A DNA stretch of 64,000 bases from Pseudoalteromonas shioyasakiensis (GTDB taxonomy: Bacteria; Pseudomonadota; Gammaproteobacteria; Enterobacterales; Alteromonadaceae). The position numbers and the translations under genes were made by a program. The notes below the pieces were generated by a model, which had not been told where the DNA came from, did not search any database, and saw only the letters and a program-made list of their open reading frames with translations. Shown piece after piece: positions 56,789-64,000 of this stretch (within the stretch, counting starts at the first letter, position 1; each line of letters starts with the position of its first letter). Where the stretch lies: contig NZ_CP077770.1 of NCBI RefSeq assembly GCF_019134595.1, forward strand, positions 1,508,001 through 1,572,000, written 5' to 3'.

Positions 56789-57481
56789 ATGCCGCAGATA
56801 TTAGTCGTTGAAGACGACTTAGATATTGCAGAACAAGTGCTGTTGTTCTTCAATGCATCTGGCTTTACCACTCACCACATCACTGATGGCAGTGCTGTGG
56901 TGTCGTGGGTTAAAGAAAATAGTCCGGATGCAATAATTCTAGATGTAATGTTACCCAATTTAGATGGCGTGGAGTGCATGAAGCAGATCCGCGCTTTTTC
57001 TATGGTACCTATTATTATGGTAACCGCTAAAGTCGAAGAGGCTGATAGGTTAAAAGGGTTAGAACATGGTGCTGATGACTATGTCTGTAAACCTTTTAGC
57101 GGTGCAGAGCTGGTGATGCGTGTTAAAGCTATTTTAAGGCGCTGCGCGCCGGTATCTAATAGCAATGAAGCTGTTGAAACGGCAGCTACTATTTGTTTAA
57201 ACGAAGATGCGCTTGAAGTTGAGATTAAAGGCGTGTCTTTGGGTTTAACTAAAGTGGAATTTGACGTATTTAAGCTTTTGTATAAAGCCCCTAAGCGCGT
57301 TTTTTCAAGACAGCAGATACTTGATCATATCCAACCCAATAACTTTGATATTACCGACCGCGTAATCGACAGTCATATCAAAAATATTCGCAAAAAACTA
57401 AAGAATTTACAGTTCTCTCCTAAGATAGTCGCTTCCGTTTACGGTGCAGGCTATCGCTATGATGAACGTCAAATCGATTGA
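56789..57481 (+). CDS. OmpR/PhoB-family response regulator
   Basis: 230 residues: receiver with Asp52 (IILDVMLPNLDG), Thr/Lys switch residues in MVTAKVEEADRLKGLEHGAD and CKPFSGAELVMRVKA, then a winged helix (LTKVEFDVFKLLYKAPKRVF, DRVIDSHIKNIRKKL, VYGAGYRYD). A transcription factor, probably partner of the TPR-containing kinase on the opposite strand 550 bases away. Confidence 0.9.
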   Translation: MPQILVVEDDLDIAEQVLLFFNASGFTTHHITDGSAVVSWVKENSPDAIILDVMLPNLDGVECMKQIRAFSMVPIIMVTAKVEEADRLKGLEHGADDYVCKPFSGAELVMRVKAILRRCAPVSNSNEAVETAATICLNEDALEVEIKGVSLGLTKVEFDVFKLLYKAPKRVFSRQQILDHIQPNNFDITDRVIDSHIKNIRKKLKNLQFSPKIVASVYGAGYRYDERQID

Positions 57482-57503
57482 TTTGGCGTTCATCGCTTTC
57501 ATA

Positions 57504-57965
57504 TCAGTTACACAAAGTACTTTCACCTTTTCGAATAGAATGGCTGAACACATACACTGATAATTCTCTTGCTTGAATATCTTGCCAAATGCGTTTGCTA
57601 GGACTAGGGCACAACGCATAATGTAAATATTGACTTAACGCTTCACCTTCAAGGGCTATCGCAGTAGGCGTTTGTACATAGACCTGAATCGCATTAGTTG
57701 AGTAGTTAATTTTATTTAAGCGCCACTGGCCCATTAAGAATTGCTTTGCAAAGAACTGGGAGATACGTTGTTTAGCAGCTTCAGATAGTGGAGGGTACTC
57801 TATTGGCTTTTCGTAGCTTGCATAATAGAGCCATGCACTTAACAGTATGCTGGCAAGGGCCGCGTAAATTGGCAGTGGCGACTTTTTGGTTTTTTTAACT
57901 TTGCTTTGGCGGTGTTTACGCTCAACAGATTTTGCCCATTGAGCGTGCTTTAATGACTCTGACAT
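57504..57965 (-). CDS. Single-span membrane protein of unknown function
   Basis: 153 residues: a basic cytoplasmic N-terminus (AKSVERKHRQSKVKKTKKSP), one membrane helix (about 32-50), then a periplasmic domain with two cysteines (YALCPSPS and the C-terminal STLCN), possibly disulphide-linked. Lies between the regulator and kinase genes, 66 bases downstream of the kinase on the same strand, so may be co-transcribed with it. No family recognised. Confidence 0.65.
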   Translation of the reverse strand: MSESLKHAQWAKSVERKHRQSKVKKTKKSPLPIYAALASILLSAWLYYASYEKPIEYPPLSEAAKQRISQFFAKQFLMGQWRLNKINYSTNAIQVYVQTPTAIALEGEALSQYLHYALCPSPSKRIWQDIQARELSVYVFSHSIRKGESTLCN

Positions 57966-58031
57966 GGTTCCATTCCACAGTAGTTTATAGTGCTATTTAA
58001 GCAATAAAATGTGGTGGAAAAATGGAGAGGC

Positions 58032-60074
58032 TTATTTATTGCCTAAAGGCAGTAAGATTCTGATACATAAGCCACCTGACTTACCTGGTAACGCGTTAAT
58101 ATTACCTGACATCAACTCGACAAAACTCTGACAAATTGATAACCCTAAACCAGACCCCCCTGATGCGCGGCTACGAGACTCTTCAACACGATATAAACGG
58201 TCAAAGAGCTTGCCTATATGAGCTTTACCTACACCCGGAGAAGTATCATCAACTTGAATAAACAGCTCTTGTTTGTTCGCTCTCACCTTTAGGCGAACAT
58301 GGCCTGGCGTGTCTGTATATAGACACGCATTAGTAAAAATATTGTTGAGGATTTGGTCTATTTTTTGTTTATCTACCGTAATCTCAACATCATCAGCAAT
58401 AACAATGTCAGTGAAAAATGTGAGCTGATGACTGCAAACATAACGGCGCATATCTTGCTCATATTCAGCAAAAATTTGCGCGGCATTATATTGTTGAAGG
58501 TTCAATGTCAGGGTTTTGTTTTCAGCTTGAGATAACTGATACACATCTGAAATTAAGTTATTAAGTTGTGCTATTTTGCCATTAATTTTGCTGTAAGCGA
58601 GATCGCGGTTTTCCTGAATATCGAGCTCAAGGGCTTCTATATGCAGCTTCAATACGCTCAATGGTGTGCGTAATTCATGAGAGATATCAGCAAGCATTTT
58701 GTCTTTTTCAATCAAGCTATATTGATACAGCTTTGCTTTAAATAGTGCTTTTCGATGCTTAAAGTAATACAGCACTAAGGCAAGCGTACTGAACAATAAA
58801 ACAATGCCGGCTGATAACAGCCATATCTGTTTTTCTAATCGCTGATTATTCATTTGAGCTGTAGCGAGTTTGTTTTTTTGTATCTCATCATCAATGCGCT
58901 GCTGTTGCTCGATTGCTGTTAATTGTGTTTTGTTCTTTTCAACAGCTTGATTTAAATGCTCTTCAAATAAAGACTCGGCCAGTTTATTTTCAAGCTTTAG
59001 CTGCTCGGCAGCTAGCTTGTAATCACCAATAAGTTCAGCATAAATTGCGGTATAGCCATGCTGTTTTTGATTCAATAAACGGTTATCAATATCAGTTAAC
59101 AACTCTTTTGTTCGACTTAAATAAAGACCAATTAGCTCAGAGTTTTTAAGTGCTAAATGCAGTTCAATTAAGTTAAAGTAAGAGTAAATCTTACTTAACG
59201 CCGAGCCAGATTCAAGCGCTGCGTTAAGCCCAGACTCTGCACTACTTAATGCCATATGTTGGTTGCCTATTTTCAAATACAGTTGCATTAACGTATGCTT
59301 CGCCGTCGCCATATTCTCATAGGCATTGATATCGGCTAAACGGGTATAGGCGTTATTTAATAAGGGAAGAGCCTGCTCTAAATCACCTCGTTTATATACC
59401 AGCTTGGCAAGCTGTAAGCTGGTATCAGCAATATTCATTTGGTTTTTGGTTTTAATATCAAACTCGAGTGCTTTTTTATAGAAGTACTCAGATTGCGAGA
59501 GGTCATCAAGCCTGTGAGCAAGGTTAGCTAAGTTATAAAAGTTAGTGGCAACTAGTTCAAAATTATCGCTGCTTTCTAATAACGCTTGCGCTTTTACCTG
59601 ATGATGCATTGATTGCTCAAGATCATTCAGCGTGTCGTATAGTGAACCTAAATTGCTATGGCTTTGTGCTTGTAGGTTTTTGTCTTCAAGTTCGTTTGCA
59701 AGCGCTAAGGCTGCCATGTAGTGCTTCTTTGCTTCAATCGTTTTTACTTGGCGACGGTAGTTGATCCCCAACTCTTTTTGGATGTGGTATTGGTCCTTTT
59801 TGCTCAGACTTGCAAGCTTTTGTATTGGCGATAACAGTTCAATCGCTTTGCTGTAATGACCTTGTTTACGTAAAAGAGGCGCTTGTGCCATAGCAATTTC
59901 GGGGCTTGATGTAGCGTTATTTACATCTTTGTATTGCTCAAGAATAGAGAGAGCTTCACTGAGCTTACCTTGGTTCTCAAGGTCAGTGACTTGATTTAAT
60001 AGAGAGCTAGGTAGTGAGGTTGCTACACACGAAAAAGACAGTAAACACGTGGCGATAAGTAAAGAGTATTTCAT
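58032..60074 (-). CDS. Sensor histidine kinase with periplasmic TPR domain
   Basis: 680 residues from ATG 60074; the open frame starts at a TTG (60089) but the ATG gives a clean signal peptide (MKYSLLIATCLLSFSCVATS). TPR helices fill about 25-385 (SHSNLGSLYDTLNDLEQSMH, LANLAHRLDDLSQSEYFYKK), then coiled coil, one membrane helix (IWLLSAGIVLLFSTLALVLY), H-box ADISHELRTPLSVLKLH and an ATPase domain with GSGLGLSICQSFVEL. Periplasmic TPR sensors may bind peptides or partner proteins. Probable partner of the OmpR-type regulator. Confidence 0.88.
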   Translation of the reverse strand: MKYSLLIATCLLSFSCVATSLPSSLLNQVTDLENQGKLSEALSILEQYKDVNNATSSPEIAMAQAPLLRKQGHYSKAIELLSPIQKLASLSKKDQYHIQKELGINYRRQVKTIEAKKHYMAALALANELEDKNLQAQSHSNLGSLYDTLNDLEQSMHHQVKAQALLESSDNFELVATNFYNLANLAHRLDDLSQSEYFYKKALEFDIKTKNQMNIADTSLQLAKLVYKRGDLEQALPLLNNAYTRLADINAYENMATAKHTLMQLYLKIGNQHMALSSAESGLNAALESGSALSKIYSYFNLIELHLALKNSELIGLYLSRTKELLTDIDNRLLNQKQHGYTAIYAELIGDYKLAAEQLKLENKLAESLFEEHLNQAVEKNKTQLTAIEQQQRIDDEIQKNKLATAQMNNQRLEKQIWLLSAGIVLLFSTLALVLYYFKHRKALFKAKLYQYSLIEKDKMLADISHELRTPLSVLKLHIEALELDIQENRDLAYSKINGKIAQLNNLISDVYQLSQAENKTLTLNLQQYNAAQIFAEYEQDMRRYVCSHQLTFFTDIVIADDVEITVDKQKIDQILNNIFTNACLYTDTPGHVRLKVRANKQELFIQVDDTSPGVGKAHIGKLFDRLYRVEESRSRASGGSGLGLSICQSFVELMSGNINALPGKSGGLCIRILLPLGNK

Positions 60075-60388
60075 TTGTGGTTTGAACAAGCTTAATGTGT
60101 GTTAATACTAACCTGCAAATGTGTGCAAATTATGGAGCTACTAGCTAGCGTTTTATGGCGACCAAATTTCACCTAGTTATATAGGATTGCTATAAATCAG
60201 GTGGGACCTGAGTTGTTATTATTTTTCACCTTTTTGTATCATTCTCAAAAATTTCTGATTGTATTCAATTAAATGAAGCCTAGAATTAGTCTGAACATAA
60301 TTTATACATAACTGGATTAATGATAAATAATTTATTTAACATTTTTACTAATAATAAAGTTTTAATTAATTCTTCAGGCGAAAATAAA

Positions 60389-61984
60389 ATGAAAAAATCT
60401 ATTTTATCAATATTAATGGTATGCGGAGCTGTTGCTACAGATGTTTCTGCAAATAGCTGCACAGGCGAGCTCTATGGTATTAACTCTGGTCGAGGCCACT
60501 TAGGTTTCGTATTTTCACTTGATGAGCAAGCGCAAAGCGCTGCTGTTCATTCAAAAGCTGCTTTTTCATCTGCAGCTATCGCATTTGATAGTACAAGAAA
60601 CCGACTTTACTACGTAGCAGCCCCGCGACCACTTTCTTATAGACTAGATGTGAGTGAATTTAATTTGTCAGATGATGAATTAAAAGACCTGCCAATCAAA
60701 GGCGAAAAGTATAAATATACGCGTCTAGCTTATGTTGATATGGATACAAAGGAGCACACAGTGCTTAGTCGCTCTAATCCAATGACTCGCTTGGCGTATG
60801 ATCCTAACCGTGATGTTATTTATGGCTCTAAAGGCAGTAAGTTTTATGTTATTTATCCAGATTCTGGCGAGACCCAGTTTGTAGGTAATATGACTGGCTA
60901 TGGTAATAGCTCAGATATTCTTCGTGGTGATATAGTTGTTAAAAATGGTGAAGTCTATTTAGTTTCTTCAACAAGTATATTTTCGTTAGATTTAGATTCA
61001 TTGCAGCTTACGAAAAAGTCTGAGCATGGTTTAACAACGGTAACAGGTGCTGCACTTGACCAAAATGGTGAGCTGCTTATTTCACGCGAAGTAATAAACG
61101 ATCAAGGTAATTACAATATAACTAAGCTTTATAAAGCCTCGATTGAAACAGGTGAAACGTGTGCAATGGGTACTTACCCAATGCGTATTAATGACTTAGC
61201 ACTTAACACATTAAAGCCGGTTGCATGTTATGCCCAGCCAACCTGTAGTACAGAGGCCGAGCCAATTATTGTTACTAGTATTGATCAAGCTAGGCAAGCT
61301 ACTTGGGCTGGTTATACGCTTAATGGTTCTTTAATGGAATGGTCTTTAGAAAAATTGATAAGTACAGCAAACTTTGGTGAAAATGGCGTAGTTCGTAAGC
61401 CATTATCAATAAATAATGATTTTGCAGAGTCAAATTCAATTACTGAAGAAGCACTCGATAAATATAATACAGATATCTTTTTTATAGGCAGCTTCCGACT
61501 AAGCAATTTCACTGATGCAGAACTAAATGAAGCATATAATTGGTCATTAAAGAAAGGTAATGTAGCTATCATTGCTGGTGATGCTGATTACCCAGAAGAA
61601 AAAATATACCCAAGATGGGGTTATAAAGTAACAAATGAAGGCTACATTGATGGGCCAAATTTGCCGAATCCTGACGGGCTGAATACCCAAGCTCAGCAAG
61701 CTATTTTTGCAGGCCCATTTGGTGGTGTGACTAATTTCTATCAAGCAGGTGGTGCTAGGGGGTATTTTTCTGAGATGCCTACTGGAGCACAAGTTTTGGC
61801 TGTAAATCAACAAGGCTTACCAACTATCGTAAAAGACCCTACAACAGGTGATATCATCTTGGCTGATAGTGGCATGTTAACGAATCAGACCAAATCAGAA
61901 AATATTACAGAAGGGTCAGGTGTTACAAGTATGGCAGATCGATTACTAATGAATTTGTTTAATTTTGCAAGTGAAATTGAGTAG
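60389..61984 (+). CDS. Secreted protein of unknown function, copy 1
   Basis: 531 residues from ATG 60389, with signal peptide MKKSILSILMVCGAVATDVS cut before ANSCTGE. An in-frame ATG 23 codons earlier (60320) would hide the signal, so it is not used. The first half (about 25-290) has repeated beta strands of a propeller type (LYGINSGRGHLGFVFSLDEQ, AFDSTRNRLYYVAAPRPL, AYDPNRDVIYGSKGSKFYVI). A Cys pair (VACYAQPTCST) forms a hinge, and the second half resembles an alpha/beta fold (TDIFFIGSFR, KKGNVAIIAGDADYP). No catalytic motif seen. Ends FNFASEIE. Confidence 0.75.
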   Translation: MKKSILSILMVCGAVATDVSANSCTGELYGINSGRGHLGFVFSLDEQAQSAAVHSKAAFSSAAIAFDSTRNRLYYVAAPRPLSYRLDVSEFNLSDDELKDLPIKGEKYKYTRLAYVDMDTKEHTVLSRSNPMTRLAYDPNRDVIYGSKGSKFYVIYPDSGETQFVGNMTGYGNSSDILRGDIVVKNGEVYLVSSTSIFSLDLDSLQLTKKSEHGLTTVTGAALDQNGELLISREVINDQGNYNITKLYKASIETGETCAMGTYPMRINDLALNTLKPVACYAQPTCSTEAEPIIVTSIDQARQATWAGYTLNGSLMEWSLEKLISTANFGENGVVRKPLSINNDFAESNSITEEALDKYNTDIFFIGSFRLSNFTDAELNEAYNWSLKKGNVAIIAGDADYPEEKIYPRWGYKVTNEGYIDGPNLPNPDGLNTQAQQAIFAGPFGGVTNFYQAGGARGYFSEMPTGAQVLAVNQQGLPTIVKDPTTGDIILADSGMLTNQTKSENITEGSGVTSMADRLLMNLFNFASEIE

Positions 61985-61995
61985 GTAATTATTTG

Positions 61996-62028
61996 AAAAT
62001 CGCGAAGTATTTATCTTCGCGATTTTTT
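61996..62028 (+). terminator. Terminator after copy 1
   Basis: AAAATCGCGAAG / CTTCGCGATTTT stem, 7-base loop, T run. Confidence 0.88.
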
Positions 62029-62317
62029 AAATCCTGCGAGCAAGGTTCACCAAGTTATAAAATAGAGTTTTTAGTTAATGTTTATCTTAATTTAATACCG
62101 CTTAGTGATAAAGTTTTATTCTTAATGCAGTAAAGCCTGAGTTGTTATTATTTCCCACCTTTTTGTCTAATTATCAAAAGTTTCTGATTGTATTTAATCT
62201 ACGGAAGCCTAAAATCAACGTGAACATAATTTATACGCAGTTTTATTAATGATTAATAATTTATTTATCATTTTTACTAGTGATAAAGTTTTGATTAATT
62301 CTTCAGGTGAAAATACA
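62029..62317 (+). promoter_or_regulatory. Spacer and duplicated promoter region of copy 2
   Basis: From 62136 it matches the region upstream of copy 1, including GAACATAATTTATAC about 100 bases before the start, a likely promoter block since it is conserved in both. 62029-62135 is unique and holds nothing clear. Confidence 0.45.
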
Positions 62318-63913
62318 ATGAAAAAATCTATCCTATCTGTATTGATGGTATGCGGATCAGTTGCTGCTGATGCTTCGGCAACTAGCTGTACAGGCGAGCT
62401 CTATGGTATTAACTCTGGTCGAGGTCATTTAGGCGTTGTTTTTTCGCTTGATGAACAAGCTCAAACAGCAGCTATTCATTCAAAAGCGAAGTTTTCTTCA
62501 GCAGCAATGGCGTTCGATAGTACTCGTAATCGTTTATACTATGTTTCAGCCCCACGAGCTTTAACTTATAAGCTAGATCCGAGCTCTTTGAACTTATCAG
62601 ATGATGAATTAAAAGACTTACCAATTAAAGGCGAAAAGTATAAATATACTAAACTAGCTTTTGTTGACATGGAAACAGGCGAGCATACAGAAGTTGCTCG
62701 AACAAGCCCGATGACTCGATTAGCATATGACCCAAACCGTGATGTTATTTACGGCTCTAAAGGCAGTAAGTTCTATGTTATTTATCCAGATTCTGGTGAA
62801 ACCCAATTTGTAGGCAATATGACTGGTTACGGAAGTAGCTTAGATATTTTCCGTGGTGATATGGTTGTTAAAAATGGTGAAGTCTATTTAGTGTCTGCAA
62901 CCAGTATTTTCTCTTTGGACCTTTCTACACTTACGTTATCGAAAAAGTCTGAACATGGCTTAACAACTGTAACGGGTGCAGCACTTGATCAAAATGGTGA
63001 GCTCCTTATTTCTCGCGAAGTAATAAACGATCAAGGTAATTACAATATAACTAAGCTTTATAAAGCGTCGATTGAAACGGGGAAAACATGTGCAATGGGT
63101 ACTTACCCTATGCGTATTAACGATTTGGCACTTAATACATTAAAACCAGTTGCGTGTTATGCCCAGCCAACCTGTAGCACGGGTGCAGAGTCGTTTGTTA
63201 TCACGAGTATTGATAAACAACGAAAAGCGACTTGGCAAAATTATACAATGAATGCTTATTTATTTGATAAGCCAATAGCAAAACTGACTAGTTCTGCAAA
63301 CTTTGGTGAAGGTGGAATTGTAAATAAAACACTTTCAATTAATCATGATTTTGCAGCTGCCAATTCTATTACAGAAGCAGCTATTGATTCTTATGATACA
63401 GATATCTTTTTTGTAGGAAGCTTTAACGATACAGATTTCACCGATGCTGAACTCTCAGAGCTTTACAATTGGTCAAAAAAATCAGGAAACGTCACTATTA
63501 TTGCCGCTGATCCGGATATGCCTAATGAAAAAGTGTATGCGAAATGGGGTTATACGGTTACACGTGATGGTTATGTAGATGGTCCAAATACACAAAACCC
63601 TGATGGTGTGGGTACTCAAGCTCAACAAGCTATTTTTGCTGGCCCTTTTGGTGGTGTCACAAGTTTTTATCAAGCAGGTGGTGCTAAAGGGTATTTTTCT
63701 GAGATGCCTGCAGGTACACAAGTCTTAGCAATTAATCAAGATGGCTTGCCTACGATTGTTATGGACTCAGAAACTGGCGATATTCTTCTATCTGATAACG
63801 GTATAGTTAACTCGCAAAATAAAGAAGGTAATTATACTGACGGAACAGCAGTTTCAAGCATGACTGAACGTTTATTTATGAACTTAATTAATTTCGCCAG
63901 CGAAATTGAGTAA
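62318..63913 (+). CDS. Secreted protein of unknown function, copy 2
   Basis: 531 residues, same length and architecture as copy 1: signal peptide (MKKSILSVLMVCGSVAADAS), beta-propeller-like first half, the same Cys pair, and alpha/beta-like second half. The first half is nearly identical to copy 1, notably around the strands GSKGSKFYVIYPDSGETQFV; the second half has drifted (WSKKSGNVTIIAADPDMPNE against WSLKKGNVAIIAGDADYPEE). Upstream ATG at 62249 is again in frame. Terminator follows. Role unknown; two secreted variants may differ in ligand. Confidence 0.75.
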   Translation: MKKSILSVLMVCGSVAADASATSCTGELYGINSGRGHLGVVFSLDEQAQTAAIHSKAKFSSAAMAFDSTRNRLYYVSAPRALTYKLDPSSLNLSDDELKDLPIKGEKYKYTKLAFVDMETGEHTEVARTSPMTRLAYDPNRDVIYGSKGSKFYVIYPDSGETQFVGNMTGYGSSLDIFRGDMVVKNGEVYLVSATSIFSLDLSTLTLSKKSEHGLTTVTGAALDQNGELLISREVINDQGNYNITKLYKASIETGKTCAMGTYPMRINDLALNTLKPVACYAQPTCSTGAESFVITSIDKQRKATWQNYTMNAYLFDKPIAKLTSSANFGEGGIVNKTLSINHDFAAANSITEAAIDSYDTDIFFVGSFNDTDFTDAELSELYNWSKKSGNVTIIAADPDMPNEKVYAKWGYTVTRDGYVDGPNTQNPDGVGTQAQQAIFAGPFGGVTSFYQAGGAKGYFSEMPAGTQVLAINQDGLPTIVMDSETGDILLSDNGIVNSQNKEGNYTDGTAVSSMTERLFMNLINFASEIE

Positions 63914-63936
63914 GCTTAATATATAAATTATTATAT

Positions 63937-63970
63937 AAAAATCGCGAAGTATTTTTGCTTCGCGATTTTT
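63937..63970 (+). terminator. Terminator after copy 2
   Basis: AAAAATCGCGAAG / CTTCGCGATTTTT stem, related to the one after copy 1. Confidence 0.88.
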
Positions 63971-64000
63971 ATATTTAACTATGATTTTTTACCAACAGCC

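Larger units (their letters stand above)
60207..63970 (+). repeat. Tandem gene duplication, offset 1929 bp
   Basis: The block 60207-61984 aligns with 62136-63913 with the same offset at the upstream start, both start codons and both stops, so no net indel separates them. The copies include about 180 bases of upstream DNA, and each is followed by a related terminator (61996, 63937). Divergence is uneven along the genes. Confidence 0.88.

Overview
The window reads as chromosomal DNA of a marine gammaproteobacterium of the Alteromonadales, most likely Pseudoalteromonas. The signs are AT-leaning base composition, the conserved apt-dnaX-ybaB-recR-htpG-adk order, a TonB2-type operon (DUF3450 / TtpC / ExbB / ExbD / TonB / TPR), a gltBD pair, and proteins that align closely with E. 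coli counterparts (MetC, FadE, PyrC, DusC, HtpG, Adk, GltB) without being enterobacterial. I see no prophage, integrase, IS element, rRNA, tRNA or CRISPR. Genus is inferred; no search was run.

Layout. 1-7.1 kb: 3' part of nudC, metC, an ABC-2 exporter with a PH-domain protein, a small outer-membrane beta-barrel and an ACE-like (M2) lipoprotein peptidase. 7.2-14.8 kb: fadE, a GAF-GAF-GGDEF-EAL protein, pyrC, a cold-shock protein and an orphan NarL-type regulator. 15.2-20.3 kb: a six-gene TonB2 energy-transduction operon with a clear promoter. 20.3-25.3 kb: a DUF885-like lipoprotein, a DksA/TraR finger protein, dusC, then an hvfABC-type RiPP cluster (a precursor with 14 EGKCG motifs, a DUF692/MNIO enzyme and its DUF2063 partner) and a 40-residue membrane peptide. 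25.4-33 kb: housekeeping apt-dnaX-ybaB-recR, htpG, adk, tpx. 33.2-41 kb: a REC-CheC protein with a diguanylate cyclase, then (minus strand) the stress operon yeaG-yeaH-ycgB-usp. 41.2-42.5 kb: sodB and grxD, divergent. 42.5-50 kb (minus strand): a MacA/MacB-like efflux operon ending in its own NtrC-type regulator and NtrY-like kinase, preceded by sigma-54 promoter-like and palindromic sequences and a 30-residue ORF. 50.4-56.3 kb: gltBD. 56.5-60.1 kb: an OmpR-type regulator and a TPR-containing sensor kinase. 60.2-64 kb: a tandem duplication of a secreted protein of unknown function.

How the parts work together. The RiPP cluster predicts secretion of a heavily modified, thiol-rich, probably copper-binding peptide. 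The efflux operon looks autoregulated: its last genes encode a sigma-54 activator and kinase, and its first promoter region carries two TGTCCG/CGGACA palindromes. dnaX carries what looks like a genuine -1 programmed frameshift cassette for making a gamma-like clamp-loader subunit. The gltBD leader has ArgR-box-like palindromes, htpG has a sigma-32 promoter, and the sodB-grxD spacer has abutting palindromes, one resembling an IscR type-1 site. A terminally inverted intergenic repeat occurs at least once in full and once as a remnant, each time forming the stop codon of the neighbouring gene.
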